A stretch of DNA of 64,000 bases. Source: Linanthus parryae (lineage: Eukaryota > Streptophyta > Magnoliopsida > Ericales > Polemoniaceae). The notes below the pieces were generated by a model that saw only the letters and a program-made list of their open reading frames with translations, made no database searches and was not told the origin of the DNA. The first letter of the stretch is position 1. Each line of letters begins with the position of its first letter. Positions 23,677 through 34,823 of this stretch are shown in pieces. The position numbers and the translations under genes were made by a program. The stretch lies in assembly GCA_023055425.1 (NCBI GenBank), contig JALGPY010000009.1, positions 35,841,775 through 35,905,774 on the forward strand. The letters are read 5' to 3'.

Positions 23677-24158
23677 TGAAATACCCCATTATTTAGAAAC
23701 GGGTATTTTTAATTAATATTAAGTGTTAATATGTTGAAACGGGTATTTTATGAAATTATTGAGTGTTAATATAATATTATTATAAGTATTGGGTGTTAAT
23801 ATGCTACTATTATATTTTATGATATTATTTGGTGTTAATATGACATTGGGATAAGTTTGGGTAATAGTTATTATTATTTAGAAAGTTAATTTTAATGTTA
23901 TAAACTACCTAGGTGCTTTTATGTAGTTTTTCCCAACTTAAAGTGTGCATTTTAAGTGAACTTGAGGGTAGTAGTTGTATAATGACTAAACCAGTGGGGG
24001 TGAAAGTGTCTTTACCCTATAAATTAGTCATCTTCTTCCTCAAACTCTCCCATGGAGGAAGAAGACCATCTCCAACCCAAACATCACCATTACCACTCCG
24101 AATCTTCACCAAATTCGTTGATGTAAATCCCAATTCAATCCCAATTCGATTTAATCTC
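23677..24158 (+). repeat. Gypsy derivative, truncated 5' LTR
   Basis: About 480 bp matching 24754-25233 almost base for base, then jumping straight to the primer site. The remaining roughly 3 kb of the LTR seen at the 3' end is missing. Confidence 0.85.
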
Positions 24159-24161
24159 AGT

Positions 24162-24174
24162 TGGTATCAGAGCC
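24162..24174 (+). other. Primer binding site, initiator tRNA-Met type (gypsy derivative)
   Basis: TGGTATCAGAGCC, an exact match to the usual initiator tRNA-Met site. Confidence 0.85.
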
Positions 24175-24740
24175 TGGTTATCCAAAAGGGAAATCCAAAA
24201 CCTGTAGAGAAATTTAAAATGAATATAGGGAAATAATTTAAAATTTGACAAGCCGTTGGGAATTTTGGTAGTATTTGATAGGGTTGTTATGTCTTTTGAA
24301 ATTAGGCTTGTGTGCAAATGCATGTGAAACTAATTGTTTGATGATCAATGTGTTATATTACTTGATTAGCTGCTCACTATATGGTATGTATTGCTTTTTT
24401 TTAGGGTATTGTATGGATGATACAATAGGTTACAGTGTAGGAATATGGCTAATAGACCACACCTTTGAGAGGCAACATTTGAAGCGAGGGATGGTATGAG
24501 GATGAAAGTGTCCTCACATTTTTTTTACGACATATTTTGAGTTCCGAGTACGTCACTTCTCTAAAGGGTGGAAGGATGTAACCCTTCAGATTTTAAGTAC
24601 GTCATTCTAGTACATCGTTATAGTATGTTACTCATCGTGTGTGATATTAGGTTGCATTTGGTAGTTATACCCTAGAATGGAGACTCATAGTTGGGGGTCG
24701 TTTAGAATGTGGTTTCAACTTCGAGGACGAAGTTTTCTTT
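24175..24740 (+). other. Residual internal region of gypsy derivative
   Basis: No gag or pol motif. Only short ORFs. A large internal deletion or a non-autonomous family is implied. Confidence 0.7.
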
Positions 24741-24753
24741 AAGGGGGGAAGGA
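24741..24753 (+). other. Polypurine tract of gypsy derivative
   Basis: AAGGGGGGAAGGA directly precedes the TGAAATACCCC start of the 3' LTR. Confidence 0.85.
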
Positions 24754-25391
24754 TGAAATACCCCATTATTTGGAAACGGGTATTTTTAATTAATATTAAG
24801 TGTTAATATGTTGAAACGGGTATTTTATGAAATTATTGAGTGTTAATATAATATTATTATAAGTATTGGGAGTTAATATGCTACTATTATATTTTATGAT
24901 ATTATTTGGTGTTAATATGACATTGGGATAAGTTTGGGTAATAGTTATTATTATTTAGAAAGTTAATTTTAATGTTATAAACTACCTAGGTGCTTTTATG
25001 TAGTTTTTCCTAACTTAAAGTGTGCCTTTTAAGTGAACTTGAGGGTAGTAGTTGTATAATGACTAAACCAGTGGGGGTGAAAGTGTCTTTACCCTATAAA
25101 TTAGTCATCTTCTTCCTCAAACTCTCCCATGGAGGAAGAAGACCATCTCCAACCCAAACACCACCATTACCACTCCGAATCTTCACCAAACTCGTTGATG
25201 TTTGTCCCAAATCACTCCCTATTCGATTTAAACTCATCAAGGCTCGATAATTTAGCATCAAGCAACCCAAAGTTTCAAAGTGGGTTTCCTCATGGAGGTT
25301 GAATTCTTCACCTCTCTACCTATATAAACCCATCAATTCTCAGATTTTAAACCCACAATCTCAATCCCTCTAACCTCTCAATCTCTCCTTC

Positions 25392-25394
<3 letters not shown>

Positions 25395-25430
<36 letters not shown>
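25395..25430. repeat. (CT)n microsatellite
   Basis: About 18 CT units, with a shorter CT run near 25445-25460, probably in the transcribed leader of the LTR. Confidence 0.9.
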
Positions 25431-25434
<4 letters not shown>

Positions 25435-25526
25435 CGTTCAACCACTCTCTCTCTCTCTCTCCGGCGCCGCCGTCGCCGCCAAAGGCCGCTGCCCGCCTAC
25501 CCCGTCAACGCCGTTCACGCCGGCGA

Positions 25527-26146
25527 CCAACGCCGCTGCCCGCGGTCCGCCACCACCACCGTTCGTCGCCACCGGCGGCGTCATCGTCGTCCTCTTCTCA
25601 TTCGGGTACAAACCCGTCTGTTCCCTTCCTCTTTTTCTTCTTTTGATTATTTTTTTTATTATTATTATAAGTTACTGTTGGTTCATGAAAATAATTGGGT
25701 AGAAGGTTTACACAAGTGTGGGCTTGGCCTAGTGGTTAGTGTACTTGGTAGTATGGTGTAGGTTCTAGGTTCAAACCTCACAAGTGGCAAGTTTTTTTTA
25801 TATACATCTTTAAAGTAATTTCTTTGCTCATCTTTACCAACGCCGCTGCCCGCGGTCCGCCACCACCACCGTTCGACGCCACCGGCGGCGTCATCGTCGT
25901 CCTCTTCTCATTCGGGTACAAACCCGTCTGTTCCCTTCCTCTTTTTTTTCTTTTGATTATTTTTTTTATTATTATTATAAGTTACTGTTGGTTCATGAAA
26001 ATAATTGGGTAGAAGGTTTACACAAGTGTGGGCTTGGCCTAGTGGTTAGTGTACTTGGTAGTATGGTGTAGGTTCTAGGTTCAAACCTCACAAGTGGCAA
26101 GTTTTTTTTATATACATCTTTAAAGTAATTTCTTTGCTCATCTTTA
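25527..26146. repeat. 310-bp tandem duplication
   Basis: Copy 1 at 25527-25836 and copy 2 from 25837, both starting CCAACGCCGCTGCCCGCGG, nearly identical. The difference seen is small (a T run and a GTC/GAC change). Each copy carries one tRNA-like A/B box pair. Confidence 0.9.
25705..25800 (+). repeat. Possible tRNA-derived SINE remnant (copy 1; copy 2 at about 26015-26110)
   Basis: GGCTTGGCCTAGTGGTTAG resembles a Pol III A box, and GGTTCAAACCTC about 40 bases later a B box. The sequence continues ACAAGTGGCAAG into a T run, as in many plant tRNA-related SINEs. There is no clover-leaf, so it is not a tRNA gene. No target duplication was identified. Confidence 0.5.
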
Positions 26147-26834
26147 CCTAAAAATAATAGTATATTCTTCCTATTTATTTTATAAGTTTATAACAAATTA
26201 GAATAAGTTATTTTCAATTAATAACTTTGTTATTTCTTTTAAATAAAAGTTAGTTAGTTTATAACATATATTCTCTAGTAAGGCTTGTTTGGTTGGGAGA
26301 AACTAGTATTAGAATCAAAAGTGTTTTTGGGATAAAATAATATGCTTCTCTACCCTAAATAATAAAAGGGATATTTTATCTAATCTTATAAGTTATACTT
26401 ATATAATTATAGCTTAGTTTGTTTTTACAAATAATAAACGTTAGCGTTATAAAGCGTATTTTATTATAAAAGAGGTTGTTCACGTTAGCAAAGGTTGGGG
26501 AGAGTTAGTAAGGGATTTATTTCATTTACCTATAGGACTTCGTGTGCAATGTGTTGATTAGAATATTATTAAATTTGTAGGCGACAATTTCATTGACGAA
26601 GGTTACGTGAGTGTTACTAGGAAGTGAATTGCTTTGCTTGAGATTCAAGGTAAGTAAACATGCCAGGCCTAGCGCCCATATATTCTTTCGTGTCTAAACG
26701 GCTATTGTGATTTATTGTCTTAAAATTTGAATATCTACTTGAACTGTTTATTTGAGAAAGTTTAGTGATTTTATAAATGTGATTCTATCACAACTATCAC
26801 ATGATTAATAAGACGTAAAGACGTAAAGTGGAAT

Positions 26835-28128
26835 AGTTGTACCGGGGATCAATGTTATGAGATTGGTCGATGTGGACTACGGTCTCTCGACCCACTTTAT
26901 TTTATTTTGCTCGGTCGCAACCGCCCCGAGTTCGCTCCAGTACTTACCTCTCTGGCCGCAAGAAGTCTTAGGGGGGTGTCGACACTTATGGTCTGGTAGT
27001 CAGTTATTAGTAGATCTTCCCCGTGTCAACATGGTAATATATGTTTTCTGAATGATGGACCTTTATGATTGAGAATTGGAAGTCCCGATTGGACAAATGA
27101 AGAGAGTTTGAGAATGTTTCCCCACAAGTGAAGTGATAAAGGAAAAGATTTGTGAATTCTTATTTCATACTTATACTTTTACTCGAATTCTCTACTCTTC
27201 AAACTCATGTGTCGTTTTTAAACTGCTTCATAATCTATTTACATGCTTGGGTGTTGCTTACTCAGTATTTTCCGCTGACTTTGGAAACTGTGGTGTTTCT
27301 TTTTGTTTCTGCACCACAGGTTTAGGTGGAAGCATGACTTTTGGGGAAAATCGAGACACATCACTCTAGTAATTTAAATTTCACATTTAGATTTATTTCA
27401 TCAAGTAGTTTTAAGTTTCAGATTGGAATAATTCCCATGTTTGTGGCAAGTTTCAAAGTTTTAATTAAATATTTTAAGGATTTGGTTTGGATATTTAATT
27501 AAAACTTTGAAACTTGCCACAAACATGGGCATTATTCCAATCTGAAACTTAAAACTACTTGATGAAATAAATCTAAATGTGAAATTTAAATTACTAGAGT
27601 GATGTGTCTCGATTTTCCCCAAAAGTCATACTTCCACCGAAACCTGTGGTGCAGAAACAAAAAGAAACACCACAGTTTCCAAAGTCAGCGGAAAATACTG
27701 AGTATGCAACACCCAAGCATGTAAATAGATTATGAAGCAGTTTAAAAACGACACATGAGTTTGAAGAGTAGAGAATTCGAGTAAAAGTATAAGTATGAAA
27801 TAAGAATTCACAAATCTTTTCCTTTATCACTTCACTTGTGGGGAAACATTCTCAAACTCTCTTCATTTGTCCAATCGGGACTTCCAATTCTCAATCATAA
27901 AGGTCCATCATTCAGAAAACATATATTACCATGTTGACACGGGGAAGATCTACTAATAACTGGCTATCAGACCATAAGTGTCGACACCCCCCTAAGACTT
28001 CTTGCGGCCAGAGAGGTAAGTAGTGGAGCGAACTCGGGGCGGTTGCGACAGAGCAAAATAAAATAAAGTGGGTCGAGATACCGTAGTCCACATCGACCAA
28101 TCTCATAACATTGATCCCCGGTACAACT
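26835..28128. repeat. Large inverted repeat, 637-bp arms, 20-bp loop
   Basis: The left arm 26835-27471 and right arm 27492-28128 are reverse complements. Matching bases sum to 54963 at both the outer and inner ends, so I see no net length difference between arms. Only a handful of substitutions are seen. The loop is 27472-27491. ORFs predicted in the two arms on opposite strands have the same sequence because of the repeat and are not genes. Confidence 0.93.
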
Positions 28129-28205
28129 GTAACCGGATTTAATCTCGGGTACGGAGTGACATCCCCGGGCTTCCGGCTTGGGCCATTTGGGGGTGTTACA
28201 AAAAC

Positions 28206-28523
28206 AATTGGGATTATCCATGGGATGGATAAATAAGGAGTTATTTGCCCTATTGAACCAAGAGTTGCATAAAGGATGCCATTGGAATTTTTCCTACCTA
28301 AATAACTAATTTTGGGTGACTTGCCAAATCAAGCTCAAAAGAAGTGAAATATGGATCTTGGCACCCACTAGAAAATATAATTATATTTTTTGCATTAATA
28401 TTTGGGGGTTATTAATCCGTAGAAAAATAGTGGGAGCTATATTTAATAATCTAGCAATTATTAAATATAGTTAAACTGTTCACAAATACTAAAACTTGTA
28501 TATTTTCCTTTTGTAGAACTCTA
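28206..28523 (+). other. copia-2 untranslated leader, second part
   Basis: Continues the leader after the gypsy insertion and matches copia-1 at 9352-9675, for example the stretch around GAGTTATTTGCCCTATTGAA. Confidence 0.75.
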
Positions 28524-29353
28524 ATGGCAAACAACTCATCAAACTCATCTCACTCCCTACGCTCTGTCCTTGAGAAAGACAAGCTCTCCGTGACCAATTT
28601 TCGAGACTGGTATAGAAACTTGAGAATCGTTCTCAAGTAGGAAAAGAAACTGTACGCTCTAGAGGAGAAAGTTCCTGATGGTCCGGAAAACAACACTCCT
28701 GCAGCTCTAAAGGGTTATCAGAAGCGTGTTGATGACGCTAATGATGCGGCCTGCCTTATGCTTTGCACCATGTCCTCTGAGCTTCAGAAGCAACATGAGA
28801 ACATGAATGCAGTCGATATGATTGCACACTTGCAGCAGCTCTTCCTAGAGCAGGCTAGGGTTGAGAGGTATGAAGTTTCCAAGGAATTTTCAAATGTAAT
28901 CTGTCAGGGGGAAACCCCGTGGGGGCGCACATGTTGTGTATATCGGCTACCTAGAGAGCCTTGGTCGTCTAGGGTTTCCGGTGGTTCAAGATTTGGCCAC
29001 CGATCTCGTCTTGCAATTGTTGCCTGAGAGTTATGGACAGTTCATCATGAACTATAACATGAATGAGATCGGGAAACCTCTGCCACATTTACTCAATATG
29101 TTGAGGAAAGCTTAACAAAGCATCAACAAGGGTAAGGATAAATCCATAATGATGGTGTAGAAAGGAAATGGCAAAAGGTTTGCCTCTACCTCCAAGGGAA
29201 AAGGCAAGGCAGTTGCCAAATCCAAGGAATCTGCCTTTAAGAATGTTGGTGGCGTTGTCAAATGTGTGACTAAAGGTGAGTGTCATTACTGCAGTAAGCC
29301 TAGACAGTGGAGGAGGAACGGCCCAAAATATCAGGAGGATAAAAGGCTTGAAT
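28524..29353 (+). pseudogene. copia-2 gag, broken
   Basis: The start is ATG at 28524-28526 (MANNSSNSSHSLRSVLEKD in readable form). An in-frame TAG replaces a Gln codon near 28638. Further frameshifts follow around 28900 (the frame leaves gag after VSKEFSN), and a TAA lies near 29113. The knuckle near 29279-29320 reads CHYCSKPRQWRRN, with the His of GHW and the last Cys altered. It is a capsid/nucleocapsid homologue of the copia-1 gag. Confidence 0.85.
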
Positions 29354-29354
29354 A

Positions 29355-30349
29355 GTGATTCCACCACCACCAGATATTTTTGTTATATATGTCAACATTA
29401 CTTTCTCTTCATCTTGGAAATTGTATACTGGATGTGGATCGCACATTTGTCAAAATGTGCAGGATCTAAAGAGAAGTAGAAGATTGGCTAAAGGAGAGAT
29501 AGATCTACGTGTTGGGAATGGAGCAAAGGTTGCTGCATTGGTTGTAGGTGTCTACGAGTTGTCTCTGCCTTGAGGATTAATTTTAGAATTAGATAAGAGC
29601 TATTTTGTGCCTGCTATGAGCAGAAACAATATTCCTATTTCTTGTTTGGACAAGGAAGGTTTTACTATTTCAATAAAGAATAATTGTTGTTCCATTTATT
29701 TTGATAGTATTCACTATTGTAGTGCCCAATTATTTAATGGATTATATATCCTTGATCTAAATAATCATGTCTATAACATAAATACCATGGGGATTAAAAT
29801 AAATGATTTAAATCCTGCTTATCTATGGCATTGTCGTTTAGGCCATATAAACGAGAAACGTGTATCTAGACTCCATAGGGTTGGATTCCTAGACTCATTT
29901 GATTTTGAATCATATGAGACATGTGAGGCTTGTTTATTGAGAAAAATGACAAAGTCCCCTTTCAATAAGAAAGGTGAGAGGACTGGTGAGCAATTGGCGC
30001 TAGTATATACTGATGTATGTGGGCCATTTTCCACGCCTGCCAGGGGTGGTTATGTCTACTTCATCACATTTACTGATGATTTTAGTAGATATGGATTTGT
30101 ATACCTTATGAAGGCCAAATCTGAGTCCTTTGAAAAGTTCAAAGAATTTATGAATGAAGTAGAGAGGCAGCTTGGCAAAAGTATTAAGGCTCTACGATCA
30201 GATCGTGGAGGAGAATACTTGACCCAAGAGTTTGGCGACTATTTTAAAGATTGTGGGATAATATCCTAACTCACTCCACCCGGAACGCCACAATGGAATG
30301 GCGTGTCCGAGAGGAGGAATCGAACTCTATTAGATATGGTTCGATCTAT
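29355..30349 (+). pseudogene. copia-2 protease and integrase, truncated by CACTA
   Basis: The protease block reads LYTGCGSHIC: the catalytic Asp of LDTG is Tyr. A TGA and TAA near 29572-29583 break the frame. The integrase frame (29607-30269) keeps WHCRLGH...CEAC, YTDVCGP and FTDDFSRYGF, and ends at a TAA after GIIS. Sequence continues in the same frame through NGVSERRNRTL to 30349, where a CACTA element starts. All lesions are nonsense or missense in an otherwise readable frame. Confidence 0.88.
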
Positions 30350-32527
30350 CACTACTAGAAATAGGGGTTTTTGTGGCGGGTAAATTCCTCCACAAATAGA
30401 ACTAAACCCGCCACAAAAAGTATTTGTGGCGGTTTTTGTGGCGGTTCTTGCCCGCCTCATCAACTTCAGTCGTAAATGCGTTGCAGCGGAAAGAAACCGC
30501 CACAAATAATATTTGCGGCGGTTGTTGCAGCGGTTGATAGCCGCCACAATAAGAGCAATTTGGCGCCATTCTGATCTTTTTTAAGTCGGATTGAAACCGC
30601 CACAAAAACATTTCTCCGCCACAAAAGAACATTTTGGCTCTAAAATATGTGGCTGTTCTTTTGGTTATATGCCGCTCCAAAAATATATTTTTTTCGGCCA
30701 CAAAAAATTGGCCCCGTTTTCAACACTTTTTGCTGCACAATTTTCGTGCCTCCACGTGGCAAAACAAGCATGCACGCATAATTTTTTTTTCGCATAATCA
30801 ACAACTAATTCTAAACTATACTATTGAAGTTTCCAAATGTAAATGTCAAACACTAAATTGAGGCATCATATAAATTCATAAAACTATCACAAGTACATAA
30901 CCAAAAGGAACTGATTGTCGACATAAAATATAACTAAAGCTCACTTCTTTTTTGGGAAGTTTTTTACTGTATCAAAAAATTAAATGACTTAGAAAAATTC
31001 GTGCTCTAACTTCACTGATCCTCTACGCATCAAGCATCTTCTGGACTGAATTCCACATACTGACAACCCTCTTGCTTTTCTCCCGCTTCGTCTGAAAATA
31101 TTAAAAATAGACTCAAGATTGGAGTTCCTATCATATAAGAACTAACAATAAAATCATAAACATGATAAAGTAACTATCCATCTTGTACCTGAGAGGTTCT
31201 GAAGCTACACCATCACCGTGTTTTGTTGACATCCTCAGAGAGCGAGCGAGAGACTGAAATGCAGATGAGGGGGGAAAAAGCACATATTGTCAGTAATAAG
31301 ATATACTGATTACAATACTTTAAATTCGACATACCTCCAAAATTAGAACTGTCAAAACAGGTTAATCTTTAAACAGAGGGAATGATAATAAGAGACCTTT
31401 AGGCTACTAACACCAATATGTTTACCTAACTCAGTGACTTAACACATATCAGATCCTGGGTAATTGAAGTGCGTTTCAGACTAATCTATTTTCAGACTAA
31501 CACAGTTCTGAAATTATATACTTTTGAAATCTTGACATGATAAACAGTATGCAAAGGTGGTGTCTCAGGTTCCAAAAAATACTGAAATGCAGTTCCAGTG
31601 AAGATAAGAGACACCTTATAATAAATTAGTGCATGCAATGAAAGCATGTGCAGCAAAAGGACAGGCCAAGGACATGCCCAGTAACGGTGACATTTATTTC
31701 AAACCCACCCCAACACCCCACCAGTAACGACCCAGTATCGGTTCTACCTTTGTTCTGCTACCTTTGTTCCAGAACAGTTAAACTTGAATGAATGGCAAGA
31801 AATGAATGATTAGAGTTTTTGTGGGTCATTATGATGCTAGCTTTGTTCCCCCTTCAGCTGTTGTTGCCATGGGAGGAATCAGATCCATATGCATGTAATA
31901 CTTCAGTGGTGGTTGTGACATGGGGTTCTAATACTGGAAAACTAGAAGATTTAAGCCTCTACCTCTACCAGCAGAGGTGACATGTCTGAAATCCCTAATG
32001 GAGCTTAAAATTCTGGGTGATCGACTTGTGGGAAAAAATAAGTACATACTACAATCTGCTACCGCAGCTGTGAATGTTTAGATCACACAAGTCAATTTTT
32101 AGTGGAAACAAGAAAAGAGGAACTATTATGTAATTATTTTTAACTTTTGGGAATATTACCCCCAAAAAAGGCAAACATGATATTTGATCAACACAACAGT
32201 AAACTACCCACTTTGCCTCATGGAGAAAGCACTATTCGACAAAGATAACAATGTTTCCAACACTTATTCTCTGTTTCAACTTCTAATAACAAAAAATGGA
32301 ACTCTTTTTGTTGCATTAACATTTTAGGATGGACAAACTTGCAAGATGCAGGGAGCACAAAGCAGATGAGAGTTAAGGGTATTTCTAACAAGTTGTTCAA
32401 ACTGTAGGGCTCATTATAAAAAATATATATTCTCTACATATAGATAAGGAGGACATCTGCAAGGGTAAAGCTATGTATGGTGTCCCTCTTAATCTGTTAA
32501 GATATATGGCTAGTCTGGGTGATCTAC
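30350..32527. mobile_element. CACTA transposon, left end, partial
   Basis: CACTACTAGAAAT starts at 30350 inside the copia-2 integrase, right after TAT; TAT is the likely 3-bp target. The first 370 bp hold many direct and inverted copies of TTTGTGGCGG/CCGCCACAAA, typical subterminal repeats. The matching TAGTG end is not seen before 32527, where Athila A starts, so it should lie beyond the window. The rest (30720-32527) is mostly non-coding apart from the exon pair noted below. Confidence 0.8.
30989..31232 (-). CDS. Possible spliced 3' exons inside CACTA (unknown product)
   Basis: On the minus strand one frame stays open across a plausible intron. Exon 31232-31189 starts at an ATG (MSTKHGDGVASEPL) and ends CAG at a GTACAAG donor. 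The intron is 31188-31092 with acceptor TTTTAATATTTTCAG. The second exon runs to a TAA at 30991-30989. The product is basic (RRSGRKARG). It could be the 3' end of the CACTA's own gene or a captured host fragment. I do not recognise a family, and the intron rests only on its borders. Confidence 0.3.
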
Positions 32528-34809
32528 TGATGCGCAATTTAGCGTGCTATTCGCAAGTATACGAATCAAGTAATATAGAGAGTATTTAGACTCGGATTAT
32601 CGATCCCACAGGGACTTTGCAGGTTTTTCTAGTAATCAGTTTTAACAAACAGAGTGTAAAAAGGAGGAGTGATTTGAGAGTGTGTTTACTAACTACGTAC
32701 TGAAAATAAACAAATAAAACGTAAATCTTTTTGTGAGAATTTTCTGAATAATCTTAAGGTTGTAAATCTAGGGTTTAAGATACTAGGTCCCGGGATCCCC
32801 TAGGGTTCTTCAGATTTTCGTTCTTTGTTTGACATGAAAACACACAGCAGTCTCGTTATCCGTGCCACGTACCAATTGTGCAGTATCTTTTCTTTTCCTG
32901 CACGTAATCACAATCCTGCAGACTGTCGGATTCCTGTTAAGCTGCCTAAGTCTGCAGTCTCGTTCTAAGGCTGCTAGGGTTTCTAACCTGTCCTGATGGC
33001 CCGGGTCAGATTCTCTAACAGTTGGTCTCAACGATTTCAGGCTAGTCCTAACTCCCCTTCGCTAGTCGGCCCATCGGGGTAAGGTGCTAAATTCTGTCTT
33101 CTCGTCCTAACCCTAACCGGACGTTTTCACCTACCGGCTCGGGTCTGTAGCAATTCTGGTTAGCTACTCCGATCATGCATGAACAGTAAAATTCAAAGAC
33201 AGAATAACGAATAAAGCTGCTGATATTAAGATAGTACGATCATGAATTCATAGTCAAAACGTAGAACTAATCTCTGAAAACGAAACCCTAGGTTCACCGA
33301 GAACCTAGGTAAAAGTTTAGCTACTGAAATTCATAACGTAAACTAACACAGTTTTTGAATAAAAGAGAAGAAAAGCAAACGGGTCTTCGAATCTGGAATT
33401 GCGCTTTCGTGCTCTCCCGGGATGCTCAGACTCCTCCGGTTGTGCTGTCTTGTTGTGTGCTCCCGGGATGCTCAGACTCCTCCGGTTGTGCTGAGAATTG
33501 TGTTATATCTTGTGATGAGCACTGGACAAGTCTTTATATAGTGCTGGAGACGTTTCTGGAAACTGCCGAAATTACGAAACTGCCACTGGGCCGAAACCGC
33601 CTCGGGAAACGGGCCGTCTGCCACCGCCTCGGGAAACGGGCCAACTGCGCAAGATAGCTGCGTAGCTACCTGCGTAGTTGGCTGCGTAGGTAGCTACGTA
33701 GCTACCTGCGTAGTTAGCAGCGTAGCTAACTGCGTAGTTGCTGCGGAGCTAGCTGCGTAGCTAGCTGCGTAGCTAACTGCGTAGTTGCTGCGTAGCTACC
33801 TGCGGAGCTAGCTGCGTAGCTAACTGCGTAGTTAGCAGCTAGCTGCGTAGCTACCTGCGTAGTTAGCAGCGTAGCTAACTGCGTAGGTAGCTGCCTCCTC
33901 GGTTTGCGTCGGGATGACTGTTGATCTTCTCGGGATGACTGCTGATCTTCTCGGAGTGTGTTTTCCTGCTTTCCCGTGTTCCCGTCTTGCGTTTTGACCC
34001 GAAACTTGTCAAAATTACCAAAATACCCCTGGGTCAAAACCGCTCCAAATTCTGTCCAATCCTGACTCTGGCCATAGGTAAACTGCTGACTGAATTTGGA
34101 AGACAAAATCTGAACTTGACTCCGGAAACCCGGGCCCGGTGCCAAAATGACCAAAATACCCCAAGGCCAAAACTGTCCCGAAAATCGTCACGAACTTGAA
34201 ATAGTTGCTCCTGACTCCGGACACCGGAAACCGAGACTCCTTACTCGGGCGTGGCCTGACTGGGACCCACACTTGACGGGAGTCGGTTTTTCGGCCAGAC
34301 TCCGTTTCAGCATTATAACCTGTTTTCGGAAAGCCCTTGACGTCTCCGTTCTTTTGCCCCTGGTTTCACTTCAAAATTCCATGTCAAGCTCAAGATATTG
34401 TCAACCGAGCGCATCCCGGTGATTCTCGGTTTTGGCGTTTTCAGCTTCCTCGGTCGGTTTTCTCTGCTCGTTTTTCCTCCAGTCTTTCCGTTTTCCATTC
34501 CGCTCTCCCTTGTACCAGTCTCGGTCAAATCCTGCTCCGAGCGTTTTCTGCACGTTTCTCGAGGCGAACCCGGTTCTGTCTCGACACGCATCCCAATGCA
34601 CTTTCCGAACCTGTTCCTGTAAAAACATGACAAAACCCGCGATCATATCCAATAAAAGTACGAAACATGCAGAAATTCACGAAGAGCAAATAACCGTCTC
34701 GTTCCTAAAACCGAGGCTTTCCGAGGGTGAATTCTGGCTAAAACGCGGTTTTCCATCACACATACACATCTTTTCAGGCTATAAAATAACCCCTATTTGG
34801 GCGTTATCA
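32528..34809 (-). repeat. Athila A 3' LTR
   Basis: 2282 bp. It is about 108 bp longer than the partner LTR, partly through extra units in the TGCGTAG array (about 33655-33890) and a duplicated GGGAAACGGGCC stretch near 33600-33650. Elsewhere the two copies are nearly identical. Confidence 0.9.
33651..33892. repeat. 12-bp TGCGTAGYTARC array in LTR of Athila A
   Basis: About twenty near-tandem 12-bp units such as TGCGTAGCTACC and TGCGTAGTTAGC. Shorter or related arrays lie at the same LTR position at 41495-41680 and, in element B, 43672-43838. Because the unit is four codons long it yields spurious repetitive ORFs on the minus strand. Confidence 0.9.
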
Positions 34810-34812
34810 AAT

Positions 34813-34823
34813 ACCCCCACACT
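34813..34823 (-). other. Athila A 3' polypurine tract
   Basis: AGTGTGGGGGT on the minus strand, followed by ATT and the LTR start TGATAACGCC. A stem-loop TTTGCTTGTCCCGAGCAAA lies at 34828-34846. Confidence 0.85.

Larger units (their letters stand above)
23677..28200 (+). mobile_element. Ty3/gypsy derivative without coding region, inserted in copia-2
   Basis: Starts TGAAATACCCC, ends GGGGGTGTTACA, with a perfect duplication AAAAC (23672-23676, 28201-28205). It has a truncated 5' LTR, a tRNA-Met-type primer site, about 580 bp of internal sequence, a polypurine tract and a 3.4-kb 3' LTR. No gag or pol remains. The FEDEVFF-like text before the polypurine tract (near 24718) fits the end of a gypsy polyprotein region. 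The terminal sequences recall Tekay/Del-type chromoviruses; this is a tentative lineage call. Confidence 0.85.
24754..28200 (+). repeat. Gypsy derivative, long 3' LTR
   Basis: About 3447 bp. Its first 480 bp match the 5' LTR. It holds a TATA-like TATATAAACC near 25320, a CT microsatellite, a 310-bp tandem duplication and a large inverted repeat near its end. It runs to the AAAAC duplication. Confidence 0.8.
21002..30349 (+). mobile_element. Ty1/copia element (copia-2), 5' part, nested insertions
   Basis: A relative of copia-1 with its own LTR, primer site, leader, gag, protease and integrase. It is interrupted by the gypsy derivative at 23677-28205 (with duplication) and cut at 30349 in the integrase by a CACTA element. 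RT, RNase H and the 3' LTR are not in the window and should lie beyond the CACTA, if they survive. Confidence 0.88.

Noticed and set aside
25721..25790. tRNA gene
   Set aside because: A and B boxes are present but no clover-leaf or acceptor stem can be drawn; SINE-like at best.
27133..27830. Two 78-codon ORFs of nearly the same sequence on opposite strands
   Set aside because: They arise only because this is a large inverted repeat; no known domain and no codon signal.
33726..34154. Repetitive minus-strand ORF rich in Ala-Thr-Gln-Leu (also 43521-44021)
   Set aside because: The 12-bp LTR array is a multiple of three, so any frame stays open; not a protein gene.
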